A stretch of DNA of 64,000 nt from Clostridiales bacterium (GTDB lineage: Bacteria; Bacillota; Clostridia; Oscillospirales; Oscillospiraceae): assembly GCA_029265975.1 (NCBI GenBank), contig JAJUGN010000001.1, positions 62,001 to 126,000 on the forward strand, written 5' to 3'. Numbering within the stretch: the first letter of the stretch is position 1; every line of letters starts with the position of its first letter. A program made the position numbers and the translations under genes. The notes under the pieces are model-generated. The model had not been told where the DNA came from. It did not search any database and saw only the letters and a list, made by a program, of their open reading frames with translations. Shown piece by piece: positions 39,048 to 47,906 of the stretch.

Positions 39048-40262
39048 TTGGCGTTTATCATACTGTTCATATTGCTTGCCGTGGCGTCGGCGGCCTTCCT
39101 GCTTTGGCGCGAGCGGCTGCTTCGTAACATATACGAGCTTTCCATATGCATAATACTGCTAACCTTGCTTATGGACTTAAGGCTTTATTTTCTGCCGTAT
39201 GCCACGCTGGACTACAAGGATTTCCTCCAGAAATGGATCGATTTTTTCCGTGTCGCCGGCGGCTTCAAGGGGCTCAGATACTCCATAGGAAATTACAATG
39301 TCCCTTATCTGTATTTCCTCGCCCTGTTCTCGTATTTCCCTCTGTACGATCTTTACTTAATAAAGCTCCTCTCCGTAGCTTTCGACATTGTCCTGGCGTT
39401 TTCGGGACTCAAGCTGGTTTCCGTTTTCACGGAGAACCGCCTGAAAAGGCTCGCCGTCTTTTTTCTTATACTCGTTCTCCCGACGGTGGTGCTCAACGGT
39501 TCATGCTGGGCGCAGTGCGATTCTATATACGCCTCCTTCGCCCTGCTCGGCTTATACTTCATGCTGAAAAACAAGCCTGTCCTGTCGGTGGTGATGCTGG
39601 CGCTTTCATTCGGTTTCAAGCTTCAGGCAGTCTTCATCATGCCTGTGTATTTAAGCTTTCTTATTGCAAGGAGAATGAAAGTACGGCATCTGCTGGCTTT
39701 CCCGCTGACATATGCGGCTCTCGTTCTTCCCTCCGTAATTGCGGGCCGCCCCTTTTGGGACACCGTCACGCTCTATTTCAATCAGGTGGACACCGTTGGC
39801 GACGGCCTCAACTACAACGCCCCGACAATATTTTCGTTTTTTGATATTGACAAGTCGGTCCTCGCGGCAAGGCTCGGCATAGCCGCGGCTTTTATCTTCA
39901 TTATTATAGTTTATGTCGCGGTTTACAGAAGTCGGGCAAACATTACGGACGAGGTCCTCTTTTCCCTTTCGCTTATTTTTTCGGTAGCCGTTCCCTTCTT
40001 TCTGCCGCACATGCACGACCGCTATTTTTTCATTGCCGACATTTTATCCCTCTGCTACGCCGTGCTGCGCTCAAGACGATATCCTGTCGCGATTCTGGTT
40101 TCCTTCGCATCTCTTCTGGGCTACTATGCCTATCTTATGAAGCGCTACCTTCTCACCATGAATTTCGGCGCCGTCGCCCTCGTTATAGTGCTTTTCTGCC
40201 TTTTGTACGACCTGAACCGCATGCTTAACGGCGATTCGCAAATGACTGGCAACGCTCGCTAG
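39048..40262 (+). CDS. Polytopic membrane glycosyltransferase (GT-C fold, GT87-like)
   Basis: A membrane protein with about ten helices, probably transferring a sugar from a polyprenyl-phosphate donor. An early acidic motif (LRLYFLPYATLDYKDFLQKW) follows the first helix, as in GT-C enzymes, and NGSCWAQCDSIYASFALLG resembles GT87/mannosyltransferase relatives. I place the start at a TTG at 39048 because GGAGG lies eight bases upstream. The ORF track begins at 38919 inside the rpoB promoter and has no ribosome site. The extra residues are hydrophobic but come from a T-rich stretch. The acceptor is unknown. Confidence 0.72.
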   Translation: MAFIILFILLAVASAAFLLWRERLLRNIYELSICIILLTLLMDLRLYFLPYATLDYKDFLQKWIDFFRVAGGFKGLRYSIGNYNVPYLYFLALFSYFPLYDLYLIKLLSVAFDIVLAFSGLKLVSVFTENRLKRLAVFFLILVLPTVVLNGSCWAQCDSIYASFALLGLYFMLKNKPVLSVVMLALSFGFKLQAVFIMPVYLSFLIARRMKVRHLLAFPLTYAALVLPSVIAGRPFWDTVTLYFNQVDTVGDGLNYNAPTIFSFFDIDKSVLAARLGIAAAFIFIIIVYVAVYRSRANITDEVLFSLSLIFSVAVPFFLPHMHDRYFFIADILSLCYAVLRSRRYPVAILVSFASLLGYYAYLMKRYLLTMNFGAVALVIVLFCLLYDLNRMLNGDSQMTGNAR

Positions 40263-40316
40263 AACGAAAAACGCTTTTCCAGGACGGATTCCCTTTGAAA
40301 TGCGCTTTTTTCGTTT
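40263..40316 (+). terminator. Terminator after the glycosyltransferase gene
   Basis: AACGAAAAACGC pairs imperfectly with GCGCTTTTTTCGTT about 27 bases on, starting right after the stop; the 3' arm is itself T-rich. Plausible intrinsic terminator. Confidence 0.45.
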
Positions 40317-40343
40317 GACTTTCTCCGGATTATATGTTATATT
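40315..40343 (+). promoter_or_regulatory. Promoter of the riboswitch and P-type ATPase
   Basis: TTGACT, a 17-base spacer and TATATT lie about 20 bases before the riboswitch. A transcript starting near 40350 would include the whole aptamer. Confidence 0.7.
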
Positions 40344-40360
40344 TCCCATATAATTTAATA

Positions 40361-40530
40361 CTCATGAGGGAGTAGTTGGCACAAAAAAGTGCGGCAAGTC
40401 AACATCCTGGCTGATTACAGTCTGGCTTGTCTTAAATAACGAGACTCATGTATAACTGTGCCGGCTATACATGAGCTTCCCATCGGTTTACGCCCGGGTA
40501 TGGCTTTGACAGTTATACCCGGGTTTGTTA
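40361..40530 (+). ncRNA. yybP-ykoY (manganese) riboswitch with transcriptional terminator platform
   Basis: The aptamer shows the yybP-ykoY hallmarks: GGGAGTAG after the first P1 strand, GTCAACATCCTGG, and CGAGACTCATG at the end. P1 is CATGAG (40363-40368) with CTCATG (40445-40450). Downstream, CTCATGTATA (40445) can pair instead with TATACATGAG (40466). GTATAACTGT (40450) can pair with ACAGTTATAC (40509), which would block the terminator CCCGGGTAT/ATACCCGGG (40493-40523) that ends in TTTGTT. This logic predicts that metal binding turns expression on, as known for Mn2+ sensors of this class. The controlled gene is the P-type ATPase. Confidence 0.88.
40493..40530 (+). terminator. Riboswitch-controlled terminator
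   Basis: Nine-base perfect GC-rich stem CCCGGGTAT/ATACCCGGG with a 13-base loop, followed by TTTGTTATTT. It lies between aptamer and gene, about 110 bases before the ATPase start, and its 3' arm is shared with the antiterminator pairing. Confidence 0.8.
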
Positions 40531-40639
40531 TTTGGGAGGAATGCGGGATGTGATTGCTGCAAGACGGCGATCGAAATTATATAAACACCGATATTAAACA
40601 TAATATTGTTATATTTGAAAGAGAAAAGAGGTAGTATCT

Positions 40640-43345
40640 TTGACTGAACAATGGTATCTTCATACGGCTGAGGATGTCTGCAGGGAGCTGCAAACAGACC
40701 TTGCCGCCGGCCTGAGTCCGGCAGAAGCTAAGCAAAGGCTTGAGAGATACGGGCACAACGAGCTTGCTCAAAAGAAGGGCCCCGGAATACTCTCCATGCT
40801 TCTGGACCAGCTGAAGGATTACATGGTCATAATACTTATTATCGCAAGCATAGTGTCCATCCTCGTCGGCGAGGTCACCGACTCAATAGTGATTATCGGA
40901 ATAGTCATTCTAAATTCCTGTCTCGGAGTATTCCAGGAATACCGTGCGGGGAAAGCTCTTGAGGCTCTGAAAAAAATGTCCGCTCCCAACGCCAAGGTAA
41001 TACGCGGCGGGGAGCAGCTGTCCATACCGGCTTCCGAGCTGGTGCCCGGCGACCTCGTTACTCTCGATACCGGAGACTACATCCCGGCCGACCTGAGGCT
41101 CATAAGCACGGTTAACCTTAAGGTTGAGGAGGCGGCGCTAACCGGAGAATCCGTCCCCGTTGAAAAGCATGCGGAAATCACGCTTAACGGCGAGGTAGGT
41201 CTCGGCGACAGGAAAAACTGCGGCTTTATGAGCACTATCGTGACATACGGCAGAGGCGCCGGAATCGTAACCTCGACCGGAATGAACACCGTGATAGGTA
41301 AGATCGCCGAGATGATACAGGAGGAGGATAAGGAGGAAACTCCCCTGCAGAAAAAGCTCGCCGAGATGGGCAAATTTCTCGGCACCGCCTGCCTTATAAT
41401 CTGCGGGCTGGTCTTTGTTCTGGGCCTTTTCAGGGGCGAGCCCCTGCTTGAAATGTTCATGACCGCCGTTAGCCTTGCGGTAGCCGCCATACCCGAGGGG
41501 CTCCCCGCCGTGGTGACCATAGTTCTGGCCCTCGGGATGCAGAGGATGGTAAAGCACAATTCCATCATGAAAAAGCTGCACGCAGTCGAGACACTCGGAA
41601 GCACGACCGTAATATGCTCCGACAAGACCGGCACCCTCACGCAGAACCAGATGACGATAGTCAAGATGTACGTTCCCGGAACCGAAATGGACGTCTTGGG
41701 CGAAGGCTACAATCCGGCTGGCTGGATCAGCATTGACGGCCACAAAATCGACGTCGCGGACGAGCCCGCCGTAAGGCGTCTTCTGGAGATACAGGCCCTT
41801 TGCAACGACGCCAGGCTGGAGCAGCGCTCCGAAAACGGAGAAAACTACTGGGGCATAATCGGCGATCCGACCGAGGGCGCCATGATCGTCGCCGCGGCGA
41901 AGGCTGGTATCGACCGGCTGAAAATGAACGAACTGCACCCGCGCCTTCAGGAAATCCCCTTTGATTCGAAGCGAAAGCTCATGACTACCTTCCACAAGGG
42001 AAGCGGGGACAAGTTTTATTCTTTCACCAAGGGCGCGCCCGACATACTCGTGGAACGCTGCGACCGTATCATGAGAAGAGACGGCAGTATCGAACCCATA
42101 ACTTCCGAGGACGTGAAGGCAATACTCGACGAAAACAAAAAGCTCGCCTCCATGGCCTACCGCGTGCTTGCAATGTCCTTCCGGGAGGTCGGCAGCGTGC
42201 CGGAGCATCCTGATTCCGAAAGCGACGAGCAGGCGATGGTATTCTGCGGGCTTGTCGGAATGATCGACCCCCCGCGCCTTGAGGCCGCGGAGGCCATAAA
42301 AATCTGCAAATCGGCAGGCATACGCGTCGTAATGATAACCGGCGATTACCGCGAGACAGCGGCGGCAATAGCGAAACAGCTCGGCATAATCGAATCGGAC
42401 GATCAGGTTCTTGCCGGCGCCGATCTCAGCCGGATGAGCGAAAGCGAGATAGCCGAGGCAGCAAAAAACGTCAACGTCTACGCCCGCGTTTCACCGGAGC
42501 ATAAGGTGGCCATCGTGCAGGCCATAAAGGCCAACGGAAACATCGCGGCCATGACGGGAGACGGGGTAAACGACGCCCCCGCCCTTAAGCGCGCCGACAT
42601 AGGCATAGCGATGGGCATAACGGGAACGGACGTCACCAAAGAAACGGCCGACATGATACTGACCGACGACAACTTCTCGAGCATCGTCAAGGCGGTCGAG
42701 GAGGGTCGCGTGATATACAGCAACATAAGAAAGTTCGTATTCTTCCTGATGTCCTGCAACGTCGGCGAGATACTCGTCATATTCCTCTCAATGATCCTCA
42801 ACTGGCCCATCCCGCTTCTCCCCATCCATCTTTTATGGGTCAACCTTCTGACGGACGCGCTGCCTGCGCTGGCTCTCGGCACCGAGAAAAAAGAACCCGG
42901 ACTGATGAAGGAAAAGCCCCGAGATCCCAACGAATCGATCATAAACAAGCCCATGCTCATCAACATCGCGGTCCAGAGCGTAGCGATGACCGCCGCCGTA
43001 CTTGCCGCCTTCTATTTCGGGTGGACGAAATACGGCATCGACACGGGCCGCACATACGCTTTGGTGGCTCTTATAATGAGCGAGCTTTTCAGGGCCTACA
43101 CCGCGCGTTCCGAGAAGTTCTCCGTTTTCAGAATCGGGCTATTCAGCAACCGCAACATGAATATCGCCGCCCTGGTTTCCTTTGCCCTGCTGGTAATGAT
43201 CATAATAGTCCCGGGTCTTCGCTCCATATTCAACGTCACGCCTTTCGCCTGGTACGACTGGGACTTTGTAATACTCGTAGCGCTGATACCCTTTGTTTTC
43301 GGAGAGCTGACAAAACTGGTAAAAAGAGCTTTCAACAAGTCTTAG
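40640..43345 (+). CDS. P-type (P2) cation-transporting ATPase, probably Mn2+/Ca2+ exporter
   Basis: A 901-aa calcium-ATPase-like pump. An N-terminal cation-ATPase domain is followed by the actuator motif LTGESVPVEK, the helix-4 PEGLPA metal site (AAIPEGLPAVVTIV), the phosphorylation site SDKTGTLTQN, and the hinge MTGDGVNDAPALK. About ten helices are present; the helix-6 region reads LLWVNLLTDALPALALGTEK. The start is TTG with AGAGG upstream. Control by a yybP-ykoY riboswitch points to manganese export or homeostasis, as for L. lactis YoaB; calcium transport cannot be excluded. Confidence 0.92.
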   Translation: MTEQWYLHTAEDVCRELQTDLAAGLSPAEAKQRLERYGHNELAQKKGPGILSMLLDQLKDYMVIILIIASIVSILVGEVTDSIVIIGIVILNSCLGVFQEYRAGKALEALKKMSAPNAKVIRGGEQLSIPASELVPGDLVTLDTGDYIPADLRLISTVNLKVEEAALTGESVPVEKHAEITLNGEVGLGDRKNCGFMSTIVTYGRGAGIVTSTGMNTVIGKIAEMIQEEDKEETPLQKKLAEMGKFLGTACLIICGLVFVLGLFRGEPLLEMFMTAVSLAVAAIPEGLPAVVTIVLALGMQRMVKHNSIMKKLHAVETLGSTTVICSDKTGTLTQNQMTIVKMYVPGTEMDVLGEGYNPAGWISIDGHKIDVADEPAVRRLLEIQALCNDARLEQRSENGENYWGIIGDPTEGAMIVAAAKAGIDRLKMNELHPRLQEIPFDSKRKLMTTFHKGSGDKFYSFTKGAPDILVERCDRIMRRDGSIEPITSEDVKAILDENKKLASMAYRVLAMSFREVGSVPEHPDSESDEQAMVFCGLVGMIDPPRLEAAEAIKICKSAGIRVVMITGDYRETAAAIAKQLGIIESDDQVLAGADLSRMSESEIAEAAKNVNVYARVSPEHKVAIVQAIKANGNIAAMTGDGVNDAPALKRADIGIAMGITGTDVTKETADMILTDDNFSSIVKAVEEGRVIYSNIRKFVFFLMSCNVGEILVIFLSMILNWPIPLLPIHLLWVNLLTDALPALALGTEKKEPGLMKEKPRDPNESIINKPMLINIAVQSVAMTAAVLAAFYFGWTKYGIDTGRTYALVALIMSELFRAYTARSEKFSVFRIGLFSNRNMNIAALVSFALLVMIIIVPGLRSIFNVTPFAWYDWDFVILVALIPFVFGELTKLVKRAFNKS

Positions 43346-43352
43346 ACCGACG

Positions 43353-43402
43353 CTGTAAAAAATCGGGGGGCGAACATTTGTCCGCCCCCCGATTTTTTAC
43401 AG
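43353..43402. terminator. Strong bidirectional terminator between ATPase and pgsA
   Basis: A 20-base perfect stem, CTGTAAAAAATCGGGGGGCG and its complement, with a ten-base loop. Both arms have six A/T runs next to the GC core, so it can end transcripts from both convergent genes. It starts seven bases after the ATPase stop and ends just short of the pgsA stop. Confidence 0.92.
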
Positions 43403-43406
43403 CTTT

Positions 43407-43946
43407 TTATTTCCTGTAGTTCAGTAGCTTTGCGTTTTTTATAAAGTACTCTATTCCCGACCACAGGGTTACCAGCGTCATGACCGTATAGCACACCGTG
43501 TCTATTGCAGTCATGATGTTTTTTCCCCTTACGGGCAGGAGCATGATGCAGATGGCTATAATCGAAACCGCTGTCTTGATTTTTCCCGACATGGCCGCGG
43601 CGATGACCTTGCCCTCGCCTACCGCCACAAGCCTCAGGCCTGTAACCGCGAATTCCCTCGCGATAATTATCATCGCCGCCCAGCTTGGCATCTGCCCGCG
43701 CTCGACAAAAACTAAAATAGCGGCTGTAACGAGGAGCTTGTCGGCCAGGGGGTCAAGAAATATCCCGAAATTAGTGCTTTGATTGTATTTCCTCGCGATG
43801 TATCCGTCTATGCTGTCGGTTATGCTTGCAAGAATAAATATAACAAGCGCAATTATCTGGGCATATTCCTCGCGTACCAGGACGGCGGCCATGAAAACCG
43901 GTATCATGGCGACTCTGAGCAGAGTAATTTTGTTCGCGGTAGTCAT
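43407..43946 (-). CDS. pgsA: CDP-diacylglycerol-glycerol-3-phosphate 3-phosphatidyltransferase
   Basis: Makes phosphatidylglycerol-phosphate in the membrane. The CDP-alcohol phosphotransferase motif is complete (DSIDGYIARKYNQ then FGIFLDPLADK). About five helices fill 179 aa. The start overlaps the rimO stop. With PlsX and PlsC it adds a third phospholipid enzyme to the window. Confidence 0.95.
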   Translation of the reverse strand: MTTANKITLLRVAMIPVFMAAVLVREEYAQIIALVIFILASITDSIDGYIARKYNQSTNFGIFLDPLADKLLVTAAILVFVERGQMPSWAAMIIIAREFAVTGLRLVAVGEGKVIAAAMSGKIKTAVSIIAICIMLLPVRGKNIMTAIDTVCYTVMTLVTLWSGIEYFIKNAKLLNYRK

Positions 43947-45265
43947 TCTAACACCTCTCCGAGAAGATCTCCGTCGATTACGTCCTTTATAAGCACCTTA
44001 ACGAACTGTCCTTCCTCCGCCGCTCCCTCTAAGTAAACCTTTCCGTCGATGTCCGGTGAATCGGCATAGCTCCTTCCGCACATAAGCCCGGTTTCGGGAT
44101 CAAAGCCCTCTACCAGTATCTCCTCGGCTCTGCCCAGGCGGCTTTCGTTGAACTCGTCGATTATCTCGGACTGAAGGTTGACGAGAAGCTCCGCCCTGCG
44201 CTCCGCGGTTTCCTGATCCGGGCGTCCGGGCATTTCCGCCGCCGGCGTGCCTTCCTCGGGCGAATACGCGAATATTCCCGCCCTCTCGATTTTTGCTTCT
44301 CGGAGAAACTCCGAAAGCTCTTCATACTCCGCCTCGCCTTCACCGGGGAGTCCCGTTATTATGCTTGTCCTGAGAACCACCCCCGGAATCCTCTCTCTGA
44401 GCTTTCTGAAAAGCGCCCTGATTTCTGCGCCGCTTCCCCGCCGGTTCATAAGCTTCAGTATTCCGTCGTTTATATGCTGAATCGGTATGTCAAGGTACTT
44501 AAGGACCTTCTCCTCCGAAGCGATGACGCCTATGAGCTCGTCGTCTATTTCGTCGGGGTAAAGGTAGTGCAGGCGTATCCATCTCACGCCTCCTATCAGG
44601 CAAAGCCTTCGAACAAGCTCCGGAAGCTTCCGCTCACCGTAAAGATCCGTTCCGTATCTCGTAACATCCTGTGCTATGACAATTAATTCTCTCACGCCCA
44701 GGGCGGCAAGCTCCTCGGCCTCCTTCAGGACGTTCTCTATCGGACGGCTCCTGTATTTTCCTCTGAGCTTCGGTATTACGCAGTAGGAGCAGCGGTTGTC
44801 GCAGCCCTCAGCCACCCTGAGATAAGCCCATCCCGGTCCCGTCGTCACTATCCTTTCGGTTTCGGACACCGGCGCGTTTATGTCGCCGAAACGGCTGACA
44901 GTCGCGCCTCCCATAACCTCCCCGAGCACCTCGGAGATCTCATCGAAGCTGCCGCAGCCGAGTATGCCGTCCACCTCTGGCAATTCCTTGAGGATTTCTT
45001 CCCTGTAACGCTCGGAAAGACATCCGGCTACAATGATTTTGCTTATCCTGCCCGCGTTTTTCAGCTCGGCGAACTCGAGTATGTTTTCTATCGCCTCGCT
45101 TTTGGCGCTCTCGATAAAACCGCAGGTGTTTATTATTACTACGTCTGCATTCTCGACAGAGCCGGATATGTCAAATCCGGCCTCGTGCAGCTTATAGAGC
45201 ATCTGCTCGCTGTTCACCATATTTTTAGCGCATCCGAGCGATACCATTCCTACTTTGCAGGGCAT
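43943..45265 (-). CDS. rimO: Ribosomal protein S12 methylthiotransferase RimO
   Basis: Radical-SAM enzyme that methylthiolates Asp88/89 of S12. The N-terminal domain has VSLGCAKNMVNSE with the first auxiliary-cluster cysteine, then INTCGF. The radical-SAM motif is CDNRCSYCVIPKLRG, and a C-terminal TRAM domain follows (about 375-440). I use the ATG at 45265 with GGAGG seven bases upstream, trimming 21 codons. Its target gene rpsL is also in this window. Confidence 0.96.
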   Translation of the reverse strand: MPCKVGMVSLGCAKNMVNSEQMLYKLHEAGFDISGSVENADVVIINTCGFIESAKSEAIENILEFAELKNAGRISKIIVAGCLSERYREEILKELPEVDGILGCGSFDEISEVLGEVMGGATVSRFGDINAPVSETERIVTTGPGWAYLRVAEGCDNRCSYCVIPKLRGKYRSRPIENVLKEAEELAALGVRELIVIAQDVTRYGTDLYGERKLPELVRRLCLIGGVRWIRLHYLYPDEIDDELIGVIASEEKVLKYLDIPIQHINDGILKLMNRRGSGAEIRALFRKLRERIPGVVLRTSIITGLPGEGEAEYEELSEFLREAKIERAGIFAYSPEEGTPAAEMPGRPDQETAERRAELLVNLQSEIIDEFNESRLGRAEEILVEGFDPETGLMCGRSYADSPDIDGKVYLEGAAEEGQFVKVLIKDVIDGDLLGEVLE

Positions 45266-45267
45266 TC

Positions 45268-45891
45268 CTATTCCTCCGACAGGCGCAGATCCTCGTATCT
45301 CGAAAGCGCCTCTTGTATCTCGTCCCATGAAAAGCCGCGGCGGTAAAGCGCGTCCGCGGCCTTTTTTATTTCTTTTCTGTCATTGCTTCCTTTCAGCCTC
45401 AAAGCGAGGAAGCGGTCGATAGAGTCCTCGTTTGCGGAGTACCTGCTCAGAGCGTCCTCCCACAAGTCCCGGGGTATGCCGCGCCGGAAAAACTCGTCCC
45501 TGATTTTTGCGGCCCCGTAGCCTCTTGCGGCAAAGCGCCTTGCTATCATCTCCGCATAGTCGGAATCCCTTAGGGCGCCCAAATCCTTAAGCCACTCCGC
45601 GGCTTCCGAAGCGTCCTTCTCGGAGCTGCCCTTCTCGACGAGGCGCCTTTTGAGCTCGTATTCCGACAGAGGACGGGCGCTTATCATCGCTGCGGCCTTC
45701 GATCTGGCGTTTTTTCTGCGCAGAGCGGCCTTCAGCTCCTTTAATTCCGTTTCGTCAAACTCCCTGCCGGCAAAAAGTCCGAGCTCCGAAACCGACGACA
45801 GGTCGGCCTTCAGAGAAGTGCCGTCGTCAAATCGGAGCGTTACGGCTTCGCCGCCGCGACCGGACTTCTCTGTCCCCACGAGCCTTATCAT
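45268..45891 (-). CDS. recX: Regulatory protein RecX
   Basis: Inhibitor of RecA filament growth. The 207-aa helical protein contains [21 protein letters not shown] and [20 protein letters not shown], typical of RecX three-helix repeats. The start overlaps the recA stop by four bases, so both are made together. Confidence 0.92.
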   Translation of the reverse strand: MIRLVGTEKSGRGGEAVTLRFDDGTSLKADLSSVSELGLFAGREFDETELKELKAALRRKNARSKAAAMISARPLSEYELKRRLVEKGSSEKDASEAAEWLKDLGALRDSDYAEMIARRFAARGYGAAKIRDEFFRRGIPRDLWEDALSRYSANEDSIDRFLALRLKGSNDRKEIKKAADALYRRGFSWDEIQEALSRYEDLRLSEE

Positions 45892-46985
45892 GCCTCAAAA
45901 TCTTCCGCAGTAACGTCTATCGCCGGCCCGGCGGTCTTTGTAATCGCCTTTGACTGAAGGCCCGCAAGCCTGAAGGCGTTTTTCCTTATTTCCTCCTCGA
46001 GCTCTGCTGCAACCGAGGGGTTTGCCTTGAGAAAGTCCCTGACGCCGTCACGCCCCTGGACCCGGTTCCCGGAAACCGTATACCATGAGCCGCTCTTGTC
46101 TATAAGATCCAGCTTTACGCCCAGGTCTATAATCTCTCCCGTCTTGGAAATGCCTTCCCCGTATATGATGTCAAACTCGGCTTCCTTGAACGGGGGCGCC
46201 ATCTTGTTCTTGGTGATTTTCACCTTGGTGCGGTTTCCGATTAGCTCCGAACCGTTTTTCAGCGTTTCGGTACGGCGCACGTCGATGCGGACGCTGGCGT
46301 AAAACTTGAGAGCCCTGCCCCCGGTGGTCACCTCGGGATTACCGTAGGATACGCCTATTTTCTCTCGGAGCTGGTTTATGAATATCACGATGCAGTTCGT
46401 TTTTGATATGGAGCCTGCAAGCTTCCTCAGAGCCTGAGACATCAGCCTGGCCTGGAGGCCCACAAACGAATCGCCCATTTCACCCTCTATCTCCGAACGC
46501 GGCACAAGAGCCGCGACGGAGTCGACCACAACGATGTCCACGGCTCCGGAGCGCACCAGCGCCTCTGTGATGTCCAGGGCCTGCTCGCCCGTATCCGGCT
46601 GGGATATAAGAAGGTTGTCTGTATCGACTCCGAGAGCTCGCGCGTAATCCGGGTCGAGCGCATGCTCCGCGTCCACGAACGCGGCCTCTCCGCCCAGCTT
46701 CTGGGTGGAAGCGATAATGTGGAGGGCAAGCGTCGTTTTACCGGAGGACTCCGGTCCGTATATCTCTATTATGCGCCCCTTTGGCACTCCTCCTATGCCC
46801 AGCGCGAGGTCGATCGAGAGCGAGCCTGTCGGGACGGCCTCCACGTTTATCTTGGCGTTGTCCCCAAGCCGCATGACCGCTCCCTTTCCATATGTCTTCT
46901 CTATATGCGCGAGCGCGGTTTCAAGCGCCTTTTTCTTGTCGGAAGCGGGAGCCGCCGACTCCACCATCTTTTTCTTTTCTGACAT
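45888..46985 (-). CDS. recA: Recombinase RecA
   Basis: Strand-exchange protein. Walker A is [12 protein letters not shown], with [12 protein letters not shown] and the [17 protein letters not shown] segment following. I use the ATG at 46985 with GAGG upstream, giving 365 aa and trimming ten codons. Only 22 bases separate it from prmC, and no CGAAC-N4-GTTCG LexA box was seen there, so SOS control, if any, must act further upstream. Confidence 0.97.
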   Translation of the reverse strand: MSEKKKMVESAAPASDKKKALETALAHIEKTYGKGAVMRLGDNAKINVEAVPTGSLSIDLALGIGGVPKGRIIEIYGPESSGKTTLALHIIASTQKLGGEAAFVDAEHALDPDYARALGVDTDNLLISQPDTGEQALDITEALVRSGAVDIVVVDSVAALVPRSEIEGEMGDSFVGLQARLMSQALRKLAGSISKTNCIVIFINQLREKIGVSYGNPEVTTGGRALKFYASVRIDVRRTETLKNGSELIGNRTKVKITKNKMAPPFKEAEFDIIYGEGISKTGEIIDLGVKLDLIDKSGSWYTVSGNRVQGRDGVRDFLKANPSVAAELEEEIRKNAFRLAGLQSKAITKTAGPAIDVTAEDFEA

Positions 46986-47007
46986 ATCCAACACCTCAGC
47001 CTTTATT

Positions 47008-47874
47008 TTAGACAAGCTTTGCCGCTACTACGCGGTCTATGCCCTGCAGGTCCTTAACCGTCTTGTAATATATGAAGTTATTTTGCGCCAGAATGTTTCT
47101 TACCTCCTGGGCCTGGCCTATCCCGCATTCCACAGCCGCAAACGCCCCCGGTTTGAGCACCCTGCGCCATTTGGAGGCGAGGTGTCGGTAGAAGTCAAGA
47201 CCGTCCGCGCCGCCGTCGAGCGCTTCGCGCGGTTCATAATCCCTGACCTGCGGGTCCAGCCCTTCAATATCGGAGCTGGGGATATACGGCGGATTGCAGA
47301 CTATTATGTCGAACATGCCTATTAGCCCTGGCGGGTTCTCTCTTATATCGGCTTTTACGCAGGTAGCGCGGCTCGTAAGCCTGCTTCTGAGGATATTTGC
47401 ACGGCAAACCCTCAGCGCCTCCTCGGAGTTGTCGGCCAGGACTACGCGAACGGAAGGAAGCTCCTTCGCGATGGCCAGCCCTATGCAGCCGCTGCCGGAG
47501 CAGAGATCCAACACCCTCGCTTCCTCCCTGCCCTTCAGCAGCTCAATCGCAGTGCTTACCAGCGCCTCGGTGTCCGCGCGGGGTATCAAAACGTCTTTTG
47601 TGACTTTCAGGGGAATGCCGTAAAATTCCCATTCCCCCGTAATATACGCTACCGGCTCGCCCTTCAGGCGCCGCCTGATGAGAGCCTCGACCTTTTCCTC
47701 ATATTCGGTTCCGGCATAGAGCCTGGCGTCCCGTATGAACTCCTCGGTGGTCTTGTTGGCCGCCGCGGACAATATTATCCGGGCTTCCAGGCTGTATTCG
47801 CTGACTCTGGCCGCTTTAAGCTTTTTTCTCGATTCCAGGTATATTTCATTATAGGTTTTAGGCAGCAGAAACAC
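47008..47874 (-). CDS. prmC: Peptide chain release factor N5-glutamine methyltransferase
   Basis: Methylates the GGQ glutamine of release factors. The N-terminal helical domain is followed by the methyltransferase fold with [16 protein letters not shown] and the catalytic NPPYIP. The 288-aa length is normal. The start is probably GTG. The release factor gene prfA, a usual neighbour, is not here. Confidence 0.94.
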   Translation of the reverse strand: MFLLPKTYNEIYLESRKKLKAARVSEYSLEARIILSAAANKTTEEFIRDARLYAGTEYEEKVEALIRRRLKGEPVAYITGEWEFYGIPLKVTKDVLIPRADTEALVSTAIELLKGREEARVLDLCSGSGCIGLAIAKELPSVRVVLADNSEEALRVCRANILRSRLTSRATCVKADIRENPPGLIGMFDIIVCNPPYIPSSDIEGLDPQVRDYEPREALDGGADGLDFYRHLASKWRRVLKPGAFAAVECGIGQAQEVRNILAQNNFIYYKTVKDLQGIDRVVAAKLV

Positions 47875-47906
47875 CCCCAGCTAAAAACGACCTGAAAAAA
47901 CGACAA

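Noticed and set aside
41138-42208. 356-aa minus-strand ORF opposite the P-type ATPase
   Set aside because: Shadow of the ATPase, whose phosphorylation and hinge motifs are intact on the plus strand.
43353-43402. 20-bp perfect inverted repeat as a mobile-element end
   Set aside because: It lies between two convergent stops with A/T runs on both arms, which is fully explained as a bidirectional terminator.
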